A DNA stretch of 64,000 nucleotides, from positions 1,669,501 through 1,733,500 of the forward strand of contig JABMCL010002073.1 of the NCBI GenBank assembly GCA_018857735.1. Reading direction: 5' to 3'. Position numbers and translations under genes: made by a program. The notes under the pieces are model-generated. The model did not search any database, was not told where the DNA came from, and worked only from the letters and a program-made list of their open reading frames with translations. Position 1 is the first letter of the stretch; each line of letters begins with the position of its first letter. Origin of the DNA: Alviniconcha marisindica. Lineage: Eukaryota > Mollusca > Gastropoda > Provannidae. Shown piece after piece: positions 12,324-62,310 of the stretch.

Positions 12324-12620
12324 AGTCAAAATTCATTTGTGCTCTTCATCTAACCGCTGCTCTGTCTAGCTTGAGAGAATTCTCTCACTGGACTCACTCA
12401 ATAAGAGACAATTGTTGTATGGGCAAGGAAGACATTTTACAACTGTTGGTGTTTGTTTGATACGGTTTAATTACTGTGTATTTGATACAGTTTAATTACT
12501 GTGTATTTGGCAGATCTTCACACGATGTGCTTACTTTCACATTCTTCTGGTTGAATTGTGTTTGTTTTTCAAAATTAACTTAACTGCCAACAGTGTCAAG
12601 GCCTTGATTGTCTTCCACAA

Positions 12621-12701
12621 GCCTTTCTGGACAATAATCAACTGACAACACTTTTCACGTGTCCTCAGCCTTTCTGAACAATAATCAACTGGCAACACCT
12701 T

Positions 12702-12714
<13 letters not shown>
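12621..12714 (-). repeat. 47-bp tandem duplication spanning the stop codon of the MADF/FHA gene
   Basis: Units 12621-12667 and 12668-12714 are nearly identical (GCCTTTCTGGACAATAATCA and GCCTTTCTGAACAATAATCA, each ending CGTGTCCTCA or CCGTCCTCA). The right unit includes the last codons and the stop of the gene, so a copy of the gene end lies in its own 3' UTR. Confidence 0.9.
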
Positions 12715-20863
<8,149 letters not shown>

Positions 20864-21410
20864 TTTTTTTAAATGGCAGAATTCGCAGAATGCCTCTATT
20901 AAGACGCCACGGCAACTTCAGTTCCGCCGCGGAGGCCGGCGGCTGCGCGGCACTGAGCGGCATAACTCAATCACTGAGTCGCGGGCTCCATAGAGTGGTA
21001 ACAAAATCATTCCACACCGCTCAGTGCCGCCACACCTCGCAAAAGGAATCAGGCATTCATTAATAACTATATTCTCGATTTTTGCCGTCACCGCTGCCGG
21101 CACCGCCAGGGACAGAACGTCTAAAGCGTAGTCTGCGACAGTCAGACCGTCCGGTATATCGGAGCGGAAGCCGCCAGCCGTCAGCGGTGATGGGAAAAAT
21201 CGAGTCGGATGACTGATTCCTATTGTGTCGGGTCGGTGCAACGGGGGGTGCGTAATTTTGGTACCGCTCCATGGAGCGATTCATGCCGCTGCCGCATTCA
21301 CCTTTTCTTTGTTCCCGAGTTTTTTCGTCACCGCTGCCGCTGACGCACCGCTACCGCACCGCCGCCGCACCGCCGATATGGAATCGTACCTTCACGTTTT
21401 TGCTTCGTAA
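20864..21410 (-). promoter_or_regulatory. GC-rich, CpG-containing 5' flank of the MADF/FHA gene
   Basis: This block is much richer in GC and CpG than its surroundings (CCGCCGCGGAGGCCGGCGGC near 20926, GCACCGCCGCCGCACC near 21356). It starts at the first exon of the - strand gene, so it probably holds its promoter and 5' UTR. It contains inverted repeats at 20944-21035 and 21074-21204. No TATA box is evident. Confidence 0.45.
21074..21204. repeat. Inverted repeat in the promoter-like region
   Basis: The arms 21074-21096 (CTCGATTTTTGCCGTCACC and on) and 21182-21204 (CAGCGGTGATGGGAAAAATC and on) pair at about 20 of 23 positions. Variants of the same GTCACCGCTGCCG motif recur at 21327-21340. Confidence 0.65.
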
Positions 21411-22324
21411 ACCGGAAGAAGGGTTCCCTTTGACCTTAACCTTGCAGCGGCTAATTATTTGGGGTCACAAGGTCGCGCAAGTAGCACTAGCTTTGAGAAG
21501 GCTAGTTTCATTATAATATCTGTTCAACGTCGAAAAGAAAGAAAGAAAAAAACAGAAAAAAACAGAGAGAGGCTGATAAAGAATAAGAAAAAATACACAG
21601 TCATTCAATCGAGCAGTTATTACTGTTGTTGTGGCGGTGGTTGTGCTATTTCCTAAAATAAATACCGCGGTTCTCAAATGGCACAATTTCTTATTGAAAT
21701 AAGCTAAATCCAGCGGTCATGTCCCCTACAAACTGCCATCTGAGAATCTGACGAATAAGGTGTGTGTTTTGGCACATTAAATCAAATGTAGTTTCAAGGT
21801 TGAACACAGGAAGGTAACTGTTAGCTAACAAGTATGACATTTTCAAATGCCCTAGATTTGGTGGGTGACACAGCAACCCTTGCAAGAAGCGGCCTTCGTC
21901 CGCGCAGAGGGTGCTACTAGTACTACTACTACTACGCTAAAGGATAGCTAAGTACGTGAACCGTGGCACGATGTCGGATGACCCATTTAGTAGATTTACA
22001 CTTTCCCATACAGGTCACATAACTTTGACTTTCCATGCAGCAGGAAAAACGTGCTCTACTAGTAATGCAACCAGCGTAAAATCAACTTGTTTTAAAATAG
22101 CTTGATTATGCAGCAGTCAAACTTCAGTTTTTGATGGCTTTGGGTTTTTTCTTTGCAAAAGCTACATTGTCGATAATGCAATAACGGCATCAGTGATGCC
22201 TGCACATCCTTCCTCCGTGAACAAAAATAATGAAGAGAGGGAGAGAGCAAAAAATTCTTCTGTGAGAATTACATTGCTTGCGCATACTGGGGATGGGAGG
22301 ATTCCCTCCATCTAATGTTAGCAG

Positions 22325-22805
22325 AGTGGGGATACCTCAATGGTTAGAGCGCCATCTCACGATTGAAAGGTCCCAGTTTGAGTTCCCGCAGGAGCAATGG
22401 GAGAATTTTGTTTTCCAATTTCAACTTTCTGTGCTGACTCTTGTATACTAATTACTATTGTATACTCTTGTTTCGGTATCCGTTCCAACCCTGTGTTACT
22501 GGTCACGGGTTATTCTGCCAAATGTGCAGGGGACACACATGCACCCTACCTATGTATCTTTGAATGAAGTGACACTGTAAACTGGTGCATAGTTGTATGA
22601 TGTACACAGAACTTGTGCTGAGATGGCAGCAGTTTCATGTGGCACCAGCCATGTAACTTTCATAAGATCCAGATAGCACTTCATTGGAAATTACAAAAAT
22701 GTCCTATAAAAAGAAAAAGGAAAAAGGATGCAGTCACTCATTCAGAGTCACATGTGACATGAGCGCAGTGAGTGCCCAAGAGCAGAAAATATCGCTATTT
22801 AGTAA
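22325..22805 (+). mobile_element. tRNA-derived SINE (family 2), diverged copy
   Basis: The head has TCAATGGTTAGAGCG and GATTGAAAGGTCCC, then CGCAGGAGC, GGGAGAATTTT, CTGTGCTGACTCTTG, TTCGGTATCCGTTCCA and TGTGGCACCAGCCATG. It ends AGCAGAAAATATCGCTATTT. The same order of blocks occurs at 44905, 59187 and (reversed) 62505. The A and B boxes are worn here. Confidence 0.8.
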
Positions 22806-23314
22806 TAGTATTATATATTAAAGTGATCAATAATAATAAAGTGCAGTGTGTGACAGCTGGGAGAAGGGTGTGGGGATAAAGGGTCAACTGGTAAAGGGAG
22901 GATCAAGAGCTGGTTTGCCAGAAATGAGATAATATGTGAACCTTCTAATGTGACAAAACATTCGCATAATAAACCAAAGCCAAGTGGACACTGGCAAAAG
23001 AAATACCATACAACCAGCACCTACCTAGAAGGTTTATGTTGCAAAGCTTGCAGGAGTCCTGCAGCTAAGTTAGGAATCTGGGAGCATTCAACAATGAAAT
23101 AGACTTGAAATCCTTGGCTTTGACTTAAATCTGAGTGGGAAAAGTGGAAAACATGTCTGACTTAGTTGAAATTTGACTTGTCCATTTTTGACTTATTGTA
23201 AAATTACTCACACAAAGAGCAGTTTGACTTAAGCAGAGGTCAACTTAAGCATTTTTGACTTAAGCATATTCAACTGTATATTTATAATTTTAGGCACAGT
23301 CGTTAAGCTGGATG

Positions 23315-23460
23315 TCATTCAGTCAACAAATGAGGGAGTTGATTAGTTCTCAAGAGACATCAAACAAAAACAACAACAAAGACATGAGTCAGCTACGGTA
23401 ATTCTCACATGTATACCAATTACCATGCAACTTGCAAGTTTATACAAGGTCCATCTTCCA
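23315..23460 (+). repeat. Dispersed repeat (partner at 40468-40570)
   Basis: Shared blocks are GTCAACAAATGAGGGAGTT or CAACAAACAAAGGGAGTTA, AACAACAAAG, and CGGTAA(T/C)TCTCAC. Family unknown. Confidence 0.5.
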
Positions 23461-23467
23461 TATGCAT

Positions 23468-23660
23468 AGTGTCCAACTTCAACACTCTGAAGATTCTGAC
23501 ACTTTCAGTGCATGCTAGGTTATTTGGTGTTTCCATATCTCACCAAACTCTAACATGGATTACAGGATCTTTAACATGTGTATGTGATCTTTTTGCATGC
23601 ATGTGATGTATACATGTTGGGGACCTCGGTTTGTCTTATTCAAAGGACTTTTGTAGAGCC
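23468..23660 (+). repeat. Dispersed repeat, copy 2 (partner at 10795-11000)
   Basis: The ordered shared blocks are the same as in copy 1, from TCCAACTTCAACACTCTGAA to CAAAGGACTTTTG. It is somewhat better preserved than copy 1. Confidence 0.55.
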
Positions 23661-24473
23661 TGCACTGAATTTGACTCTAGAGGAATGACAAATCTCAAGG
23701 TGCCCTAGGACAAATCTCAGGGCAAAGCCTAGCACGTAATTGTAATAGTCGCCCATCCATGTGGCCACCAACTCTTCCAACAGGAGATGATAAAATAATA
23801 AATTCAAGCAAAGTCATAACATGTACATCCTCAGTGTCATCTTGGATGCATGCATGTTAATCAGACTAAATAGACCCCTTTTGTTTATTTTGTTCTCGCA
23901 CAGCGACAACCAATCAGAGTTGACTACAAACTTCTACAACTCCTCCAGAGTGGACACTGACTTCATGTGTACTGAGATTTGACTGGACTGAATCATTTTG
24001 GATGCACACACACTTAGTAAAATCGCTATGCACTCAGCCAGCAACCTAGCTGACATGTTCCCTCCTACTTCCGGCAAATCGCTTATGCCAGTCCATTGCG
24101 CATGTGCAAAGATTTTAAGTGGAAGGGGTCTGTTAGGCCGAAGGTGGACAGCAAAACAGCAGCTTGTGAAACAGGTGCCTGATTTTCAAATTTGTGGAAT
24201 TTTTACAAAACAGTTGTTTTAGATAAGCAAAAAGGGAAGCAACAGATTCAGAATGTGTAGAGACAATTAGTAAACCATTAGCTTCCCTTGAGCCAAATCA
24301 AATCAAGGGCTATTTTCTGTAATGGTTGCTTACAGGGTGTATCAGTCATACTCTCAGCCTCCAGATTCCTTGTATCATATATATTCCACTGTTGGTTCCT
24401 ATACCTTTTGTCTTTGGCCTCTGCACGGAATGACCATTCCTTTCCTCTCTCAACTCCTTCAAAACCAGATCCA

Positions 24474-24665
24474 AACACATAAAATTTAATTCAGATTTTA
24501 AAATCAATGCTTATTTAATATGACAAAACAATGTACAACTTTTGGGGTAAGCCCCTTTTTCATGTGACAAAACAACAGTTAAACAGTGAAGAATGAAATG
24601 TGGGCTACTTATCAGCTCTTGGTTGTGGTGTTTTCTTGTCCAGTGTTTGAAAAAAATGTTGGCAT
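24474..24665 (+). repeat. Dispersed ~200-bp element starting ATCCAAACAC
   Basis: It begins ATCCAAACACATAAAATTTA. It contains GCTTATTTAATATGACA, ACTTTTGGGGTAAGCCCC, ACAACAGTTAAACAGTGAA and ends TTTCTTGTCCAGTGTTTG. The same order occurs at 51095-51305 and, as an inverted dimer, at 39125-39592. Confidence 0.75.
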
Positions 24666-24749
24666 GACAATAATGTGTTGTGAAATAGGCGTAATGAATA
24701 TTTTATGACATCAAAGTTAGATGACACAGAAGGGGGACAGAGATCGGGA

Positions 24750-24815
24750 TGGGGGGGGGGGAGGGGGGGGGGGGGGTAAACTTGTTTAATGCCAAGACAG
24801 ATTTGGGGGGGGTTG
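24750..24815 (+). repeat. Poly-G tracts
   Basis: Runs of ten, eight and eight or more G's at 24750-24777 and one more of eight near 24805 are G-quadruplex-capable. Confidence 0.8.
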
Positions 24816-25189
24816 AACTCGTTTAACTCCAGGTTGTCTCAGAAGAGGTACTGGCAAGAGAGACAGAGAAGGAGGAGGGGCTTTTTGGCAACACTGTAGC
24901 TCCAGCCTTACAATAGGTTTTCGGTCACAGGGACTTCTTTCCTTAAATGGTAATTAAGTGCTCTCTTTTGTTGAACTTAACATACGATAGTATGAAAGAA
25001 ATTTCCAATCCTTTCACTTTCAGTTTCACTGTCCAAATACTCAAAATATTAACACTAGTAACAGTATTGCACTGTCTGGAGGTTAGTCAGATAGTTCTAT
25101 CTCATAGTAGTCATACTCTCACAAATCTCATCCACTCTGCCAACAACAACAAAACCATGATGTTGGTAATCTAGTAATCTAGTTAAAAA

Positions 25190-25203
25190 AATATTTCATG
25201 AGT

Positions 25204-25260
<57 letters not shown>

Positions 25261-25272
25261 TCATGAAATATT
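25190..25272. repeat. (TA)n palindrome with 15-bp unique arms
   Basis: AATATTTCATGAGTA (25190-25204) and its exact complement TACTCATGAAATATT (25258-25272) flank about 25 TA units. It resembles the palindrome at 15646. Confidence 0.9.
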
Positions 25273-26347
25273 AAGAAATTATGGCCAAAAAAAAAAGAAG
25301 AAAAAAAGGAAAAAATCCCCAAGAACATTGAACAACATAAATATTAAAATTGAAATACAGATCATACAACTCTTAAGAGTCTTATATAAGAGTCTTATGT
25401 ATAATCCTTCCCATCATTCACATTTTTCAGCTGCAGAAAAGTTTGTAAGTATGGATTTACCTTGACCGAGATAAATGATAAAGGGTATTACGTATACTGT
25501 TATGGGTACAAGTTGACACTGGCAGTAGCTGGTTAAAACCAGTTTCACATGTGCCGAGGCAAAACAACAGTCAGACTTGTCCCCAAGGTCTGTGAACCAA
25601 GACATGTGAACTTGAAAGATAGACCCCAAACCTACCCTACCAAGTAAGTCACAAAGTGAATGAAATATTTTTCAGCACTTATAATGAGTTAAACAAAACA
25701 TCTGCCAAAACAGGTCTAACTATGACTTGAATGTCTTGAATGCGAAATAAAAACAATTCTGAGGAAAGCCAGTTATGACTGAGAGTCCAGGTGAATAAGT
25801 CTTCAACTTTGGGTTTGATTAGGGACTGTAGTGTAACATTTCTGCTTTGTTGCAGAACTTTCCATGTTGTATTATTTGTGTTTAGACTGAGTACATGGAT
25901 CTGACTCAAGTGTAGTTGGAAAAACATCACTGGGGAGTTTTGAACATTTGTTTGACTTGTGACAGTGTTCATCCTGGGGTGACCCTGTGTAGTTGACAAA
26001 ATCCACTTACTAGCTAACTGCTAGCGCTGCAGCAGGTTGGATTTCTACACAATATTGCTACTTAAGACAACACACTGCCACTGCCGTGGGATCTTTAATG
26101 TGCATACATCTTTAGTGCATAGAAGTGAACCTTTGGTTTTTGGACAAAGTACTTGTGTTTTCACTTTACTTCAAGGATAAGTCCCTGTACCAAACCTGAA
26201 GTACCAGACCTTGTACTCACTGAGATTTGTTTCTTCATGGGTCCTAGTTTGCCTTTTAAAATAAATAAACCAGCAAAATAGCTTATTGCACCCATATTGT
26301 TATTCTGGTGATGACACTTGTTGACAGTGTACTGTAACAGGATTCCT

Positions 26348-26379
26348 TACCCTCCCCCCCCCCCCCCCCCCCCCCCCCA
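26348..26379. repeat. Poly-C run
   Basis: About 25 C's, followed by C-rich sequence to 26415. Confidence 0.9.
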
Positions 26380-27455
26380 ATCCCCAACCCCTTTCACCCC
26401 CGCCCTCACCTCTGCCTCCGTTTTGAATCCCAGTTATGAAAGAAGTGAAACAAAATGTTGGACTTAGATTCTCTCAGCCATCATTGGCATCAGTTTTGAA
26501 CAGACAAACCTATGTTAAAACAGTATGTATACAGCAAAAAAAGTTATTCAAACACCCATAAATTGTTTATATATTTGCAACCCCCCCCCAAACAACAACA
26601 AGCAAACAACAACAAATCAAACAAACAACAAAAACCACATACAACAACAACAAAACAATAACAACAACCCAGTAACATTAAGACACAAATAAAAGCAGGT
26701 AATATGTATGTGAGTGGTATAAAATAAAGTCTTCCTCCCAGTCATTATTTTAACAGCTTTTATTTTAGTTTTTTAGAATGCAGTGTCCATACACATCACA
26801 GACACTCACTGAATAGCATTCACTGGTCCAACATTTTGGCAAATGGGGGCGAAAAAAGACATTGCTCAGTAAAAGGTGGGATGCAGAAGTATGTATTTTA
26901 CCACAGCATTATAACCATTTAGCACTAGTAAGTAGTGTGATACTTTTAGTTTTGCTGGCTACATTTGGCCAATTATGAAGACTTGGGCCATTTGTCAGCT
27001 TGTGTGTAGGTGGTAGAAAATCCAGGAGTGTAACATTAAGTTCACAACAGGATGTGACGCTGGGGGAGTTTACCTGCCTTGCATTTACTTGCATGCCAGG
27101 TGATAGTTATCACAATGAGTCTTGGACTCTGTTGAGTTACATGTTGTGAGCACTGTTACTGTTAACCATGTTTTTTGTTAAGTTCACAATTTCACAATCT
27201 TTGTGCTCTAGTTTGAAGCATGCTTTATATACTTTATATACTTTTATACTTTTCTTTCGTCTTTTTTAGGGGGGAGGGGGGAGGGACAGAAATGATACAA
27301 GAACCCCTAAGTTTCGACAGTGGTGGTTAAGTTTGACCTTGGCTGATTATTGAAACAGGTTTCCCTGTGATATAAACACAGAATATAATACTAACTGACT
27401 TGGAACCCCCACGCCTCTGCCTACGCCAACCCCCCATCCACACCACCACTATCAC

Positions 27456-27542
<87 letters not shown>

Positions 27543-27672
27543 ATAGGTAATGAACTGAACTTGATATATTTAGACCCCCATCCACAGCACCACTACCAGT
27601 TTGTGTGTGTGTGTGTATGAGAGAGAGAGAGAGAGAGAGAGAGTGTGTGTGTGTGTGGTGTGTGTGTGTTCA
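27456..27672. repeat. (GT)n arrays with a (GA)n block
   Basis: (GT)n at 27456-27540 is followed by a 60-bp spacer. Then GTGTG(TATGA), (GA)n and (GT)n at 27602-27672. The flanks share CACCACTA and AATGAACTGA(A/T)CTTGAT, so the array arose by duplication of a ~150-bp unit. Confidence 0.9.
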
Positions 27673-28311
27673 TAGATAATGAACTGATCTTGATGTATAT
27701 AGACCTTGACCTGGGGTTGTTCACCTTTGCTGTCCAGTTTTATGTTCTAAGTAAACAGTGGTTGGCTTTTAAAGTGAGTCAGCTAGGGAGTGTGCTCTTT
27801 CTTGGTCAGTGAGTGTGGTTGGGTAAGAGGTTAGCTTTGTTAGTGTTCGAGTATGGTGTACCTCTTTATTTTGTATGAGAAAACATATTTTAGCTTGATG
27901 TGGTATTGTTGTTTGTGGTTATGTGTAACAGTTTTGGGGCTAGTGTTAATTTTTATTTTATTTTAAGTGTGTCTACTTAAGATGAATAACAAGAACTAAT
28001 TAAGTCATCTGGTAAGCTGGTTATTTGTGGCAAAAGCTTTTTTTAAATTCAGATTGAAAGAGTAGTAGAGTAAATAGTTTTATTAGTTTTTGTTTGCACC
28101 AAGTACTGTTGCATGCTTTGATCAGTAGGGCAGATTATGAATGCCTGTTATTGTTGTTACTATGTAATATTGAAATTATTCTCCCAAGGTTTGAATTTGA
28201 TATGGTGAGAACTTTATGAGGATATTATATTACTTACAGTTTCTTACACCACTAGCTGTAACCTTGAAATTAAATCAAAATGACCCAAACTGGTATAAAT
28301 AGAAGAAGGTC

Positions 28312-28500
28312 AGTACAGTAGAGGTCCATAGTTCAGCTGTGTGAGAGTCGAGGTGGCCGTCCTGGGCTGTCTGTCCTAACAAGCCTTCTGGTTTCCGTTG
28401 ACGTAAAGCTATATTGAACCATGTTTCGGCATTGGTCTCAGCTTGTCCCTAATATGTCACTGACATCTGAGGATATAAAGCAACACTACCTACCTACCTA
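28312..28500 (-). repeat. Dispersed 'GCTTTACGTCCAC' repeat, near full-length copy, reversed
   Basis: It is the inverse of 20158-20340: AGCTGTGTGAGAGTCGAGGT, GGCCGTCCTGGGCTG, CTTCTGGTTTCCGT, AAGCTATATTGAACCATG and TCACTGACATCTGAGGATAT. It ends in (CTAC)n. Confidence 0.85.
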
Positions 28501-28569
28501 CAGTAGAGGTGGTCTTCTTCCATTTATACCAGATTGAAGAAAAATGACCCAAACTGGTATAAGTGGAAG

Positions 28570-28680
28570 AAAGTCCTTAGAGGTGATTCAGAGCTAAGGA
28601 GCTGCATGGAAGTTGAGGTGGCCGTCCTTGGCTCCCCATCCCTTATAGTCCTTATGATGTCTGCACTAAAAAGCAACATT
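28570..28680 (-). repeat. Dispersed 'GCTTTACGTCCAC' repeat, fragment
   Basis: A diverged second copy in the same orientation, 70 bp from the previous one: GAGCTGCATGGAAGTTGAGG, TGGCCGTCCTTGG, CCCTTATAGTCCT and AAAAAGCAACATT. Both copies are preceded by GACCCAAACTGGTATAA. Confidence 0.7.
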
Positions 28681-29809
28681 AGAAGAAGAGGTGATTGTGA
28701 TGAAAAGTTTAAGAATTTAGTTTGGTCTGGAAACACATTGTTTACCTCTGATGAGTATGTACATTTTCATATTTGTAAACTACAACCAGTAAACAATTTA
28801 CTACCACAGTTAGTAAACAATATATATATGTAAATGATCTAATTTACTCTAAGCATATGGCTGATAGCAATAGTCTGAACTTCACAAGAGAACTTTCTGA
28901 GTAAAGTTTCAGGTGCTTCTTTTTGACACTTCTGTAATCTTGAAATTGATCAAGATTTTATTTTTTATTTTTTAAAGGGCGTCGTTTAAACAAATTTAAT
29001 GTAAAAAAAGTATTTACCTTGGCACTGGCACAGCTTGAAGTAGGAAAAAGACATAACTTGAAATTACTTGTTGTGGTGTTGTTTGTACGAGTTTTTGGTG
29101 CAGTTTTGTAAGCATGGGAGGATTGAATGTGGCAGATGTCAGAAGGGAGAGAATTCCATTGCCTTGGAGCACAGTAAGAGGAACGAACTTGTTTTTATGT
29201 CCAGTCAACCATGAAAGTTATATCAGGGCGACAGCACAGTAAGAGTGAGAGCATTGGCTGAAGGTTTTTATTTTAACATGGGAGTACAAAATATTGGTGT
29301 GTCTGCAGAAGAACAAAGCCACTTGGAAGGGGTTTACACAAGGACAAGGTCAGAGAGATGGGCAGGAGATGAGTCAGAGAAGTTGTGACAGATAGTTGAC
29401 AGTATGTAGTCTATTCTGGTTTGTGCTGGTAACCGATCAAGAGCAGCATAAATGGCCTTGTTCACTTGGGTAACAAACAAATTTTAAACTTGTCTGGATG
29501 TGAATATACTGAAAAATTCTACAACTCTCAGTTTAAAGTGCAATACTACTGTGCTTGAAATAAGCACTTTATATTTATATATATATATGAATGGGTAAGA
29601 TGGAGCAAGTACTGCTACCATACAAAGTTTGACATTTATTATTTTAACCCCTTCCTAACCCTTAGAACATCTTATAACATCCTCAGTAGAGTTTTTTCCC
29701 CGTTTGATGTCACATGACATCCTACTTTCAGACTTTTTGTGCAATCTCATGTAGATCAAAAATCACCAAATTCTGGCTTGATAAAGTTTTTTGAGGGGGG
29801 GGGGGGGGG

Positions 29810-30329
29810 TCTGTTCTGTGAAGGAATTTCTGCAATCAGAACCTGCACTTCAAAATCTTTTGCAGGGAAAAGATTAATGCCAAAGACTGGAAGTATAAAG
29901 TGAATGACTTCTGTCCTCAAAGTGCAAAAAACTACATGCAAAAGTTCAAGTTAAGGGTATGACCTCCATGTGCCCTTCACGTCATTTGTTTACTTCATTT
30001 TTATCTGTCAATGTTACATAGGGGAAGGGTCTGCATGCATTTTATTTTGACCCAGATGAAAGATAGCAGTCTGTTCTGTGAAGGAATTTCTGCAATCAGA
30101 ACCTGCACTTCAAAATCTTTTGCAGGGAAAAGATTAATGCCAAAGACTGGAAGTATAAAGTGAATGACTTCTGTCCTCAAAGTGCAAAAAACTACATGCA
30201 AAAGTTCAAGTTAAGGGTATGACCTCCATGTGCCCTTCACGTCATTTGTTTACTTCATTTTTATCTGTCAATGTTACATAGGGGAAGGGTCTGCATGCAT
30301 TTTATTTTGACCCAGATGAAAGATAGCAG
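29810..30329. repeat. Perfect 260-bp tandem duplication
   Basis: 29810-30069 and 30070-30329 appear identical base for base. On the - strand each holds an open frame of 44 shared residues, but this has no recognisable domain. Confidence 0.95.
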
Positions 30330-30650
30330 TTTTATTATTAGTACAACTACAAGTTATAGACTGATAGTAACTGGTTAAAAGCTATGCCACTGTTCGCAGA
30401 CTCCAAGTAGGTGAAAAGCTCAGATTACAGTGCCCAAATAGTTACACAAGGCCAGGTTACTGGACTATTTAAAACTGAAAAGAAGTTTACAACTATGTAA
30501 TAAATGAATTGTTTGCATAGATTAGTGTATTGTTGCTTTCTTTACTGTAACTTGAATTTTTTGTTCATTCTGTCATTAAGTTAGGCATTCTGACTTCTTA
30601 TGACTCAAATTGATAAGACCTTTTTTGTTTTGGGTTGCAGGCACATAAGC

Positions 30651-30671
30651 ATGAAGTACCCTGTTGCCTAG
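30651..30671 (+). other. Possible upstream ORF in the PDPR leader
   Basis: ATG AAG TAC CCT GTT GCC TAG lies 41 bases before the PDPR start, after a possible acceptor GGGTTGCAG at 30632-30640. If that acceptor is used by a 5' UTR intron, the mRNA leader would carry this six-codon frame. Confidence 0.3.
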
Positions 30672-30711
30672 CAACTTTTGTTTTCTAAGTCCTGCCTGGA
30701 GGTTCATCACC

Positions 30712-60175
<29,464 letters not shown>

Positions 60176-60949
60176 CTTTGTCAAAAGTGGTAGACACTTT
60201 TTGTTCTGACTGTGGGCAAACGATTTTGCTGCTGTTGAAGTTTCACTTGTAATAATGATCTAATGCACTATCAGTGCCACTGATTTTTCATGAACGCTTT
60301 AAATTGCAGTGATTATTTTGAAACATGACTGTTGCTCTTTTTATTTTTTTTGCTTTGACCAGAGTGTTTGCACATGTTTTGAATGTGATGATCATGTAGA
60401 AAGGCTTGTCCTGCCCACGACACCTACTGAAGAAACAGGGTAGTACGTCCGAGAGTTTATGATGAGAAGGCTTGACAAGCTTTGCTATATTTGTTATTGA
60501 GAAAAAAAGTTGCAATCAGAAGCAGTGCTGGAATATCCATATAGGTGGCATACAGCTTTTTTCAGTGAACTGGATGCCTGTGATTATTTTGAAGCATGGT
60601 TGTTTGCTCTGGGTTGTTGAATCTTTGCTTGCTTTTGATTGTGAAGGTTACCACAGCAAATTGTACATGTTTGCCTTGGCAGTCTGGCTTTTTGTTTAAG
60701 CCACCTCTATTCAAGTTGGATGTTTGAGCTCAGTTTGGCTGTGCTCAGTTATAACGTTCTGGCACATAGTGCTGATGAATTGCTCAGCAACCTCGTAGAC
60801 TACAGTGTAACTAGACAGTGTGCCCAGGGAGCTAACCTCTTGCTTTAGCCACATTTTTTATATATTTTTTTTAAAGATTAGAGTGGCTGCTTTGAACAGA
60901 CCCATACCCCCTCCTCCCCTTCCCCCACTCTTTGCTGTGAAAAAGATCA

Positions 60950-60955
60950 AATAAA
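60950..60955 (+). terminator. Probable poly(A) signal of PDPR
   Basis: GATCAAATAAATGCTGTACA lies about 0.78 kb after the stop codon. It is the first full AATAAA after the stop. Confidence 0.5.
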
Positions 60956-62184
60956 TGCTGTACAACCCTTGTTAGCATGGTGTGGGGATGTACATACGCT
61001 GCTTTGGGGTTGAAAAAGTCCATTTTGGATGCACGGACTGACAGAAACAGCATTGCTGCGTGTGACAGGAACTGCAGTTAATGTGTGGATGCTACTTTCA
61101 CTGCCAGAGTGAATGCAGCCTTCACTTTTTCAGTGTCTGCAGTGTCAGTGAAGCAGAATGTTTGTGGCAACAGTGCCAGGTAAATAACTTGTACATTCCC
61201 CCACCAAAACTCACCCACAACAGCCTGTTTCCATTCCACTGTCTGGAATTTCAGGTCCTGTCTGAATCAGGAATGTGGAGTGGCGTTGGCAGTGGATTAT
61301 ACTAAACAGATCAAAGTAAGCAAAAGTCAAAGTAAAAAAAAGTATCGTGAAGTTTTGATTGTGATATTTGATTGTCTGCTGTGTGTATGTGAGGTAAACA
61401 GAGTTTTTAATTGACATTTTATGAAATATATGTGTATTTTTTAGTCTCAAGTGTGTGAAATGATGTGATTTTCAGATGTTGCTTTACGTGCAATCATTTG
61501 TGTGAAACACTGACAGAGACAAATATACAGTATGGCGTTATTTTATGTAGCACAGGATTATATCATTGTTTTGATTTTGTGTGACGAGTGTGCAGTTGCT
61601 TTTATTTGTCAATCTGTTGAGCCAGATTTTTACTTGTGATTTGGTGATGATTTTAAAACTGGTATAGAAGAATTTTGAATGTGTGATTTATCCTGATGTG
61701 ACCCTTTGCACTTGATGGAATGTTTAAAAAAAAAAAAAAAAAGACAGAAAGAAAGCACACACAGTGATGATGTGGATGATGGTGAGAACAAAAACTTACT
61801 TTCAGCACAGCACCTTCAGAATCAGTGTGGTATTTTTTGTATTGTTTTGAGCAGAATGTATTAACATTTTGTATACATGTATGACTTGTTTCGAAAAAAT
61901 AAGAGCAGTATAATTTTTGCAGAATGCTAAGACTCGAAGAGCTTTCATTTTGTATAAAAAAGCAAATCTGAAACAAAGTTTATTCTACAAACAAAGGATG
62001 CATGAAATGAGAGCAGTGAACTTTTGACTGGTTCAGTTTTGGGCCAAAAAGAATGTGAGAATGAGGCTGATGTGTATGTAATGTGAACAGGGTGCGACAT
62101 AAGAAATATGATGTGTAACATACATGATGTAGGAGAGAGAGAGAGAGGAGATTTACACAGCTTTGGAATACTAGTGGAGGTTTC

Positions 62185-62310
62185 AACCTTGCTTTTGATC
62201 TCATGACCCCCCGTGACCTAGCTCAGTGAGAGTGACCCGAGGTCAATACTGTGCCCAATGTCACTTTTGAGTTGATGATCTGATGTGACCTCCATCATGA
62301 ATAATCATGA
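62185..62310 (+). repeat. Dispersed 'TGACC' repeat, copy 3
   Basis: CTTGCTTTTGATCTCATGAC, CGTGACCTAGCTCAGTGAGA and GAGGTCAATACTGTGCCCAA match the pair at 51895-52360. Confidence 0.65.

Larger units (their letters stand above)
5669..12620. other. Non-coding region, possible long 3' UTR of the - strand gene
   Basis: I find no supported exon on either strand in these 7 kb. It holds small duplications (6121-6329, 9803-10110, 12098-12323), a dispersed repeat copy (10795-11000) and AT microsatellites. Whether it is 3' UTR or spacer cannot be decided from sequence alone. Confidence 0.5.
21411..30640. other. Intergenic region between divergent genes
   Basis: About 9 kb separates the MADF/FHA gene start from the PDPR start. 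I see no supported exon. It contains a SINE (22325), dispersed repeats (23315-23660, 24474-24665, 28312-28680), microsatellites (25205, 27456, 27602), poly-C/G runs (24750, 26348, 29797) and a 260-bp tandem duplication (29810-30329). Confidence 0.55.

Noticed and set aside
29756..30201. Conserved small protein shared by two - strand frames
   Set aside because: The identity comes from the 260-bp tandem duplication. There is no start context, no domain and no promoter evidence.
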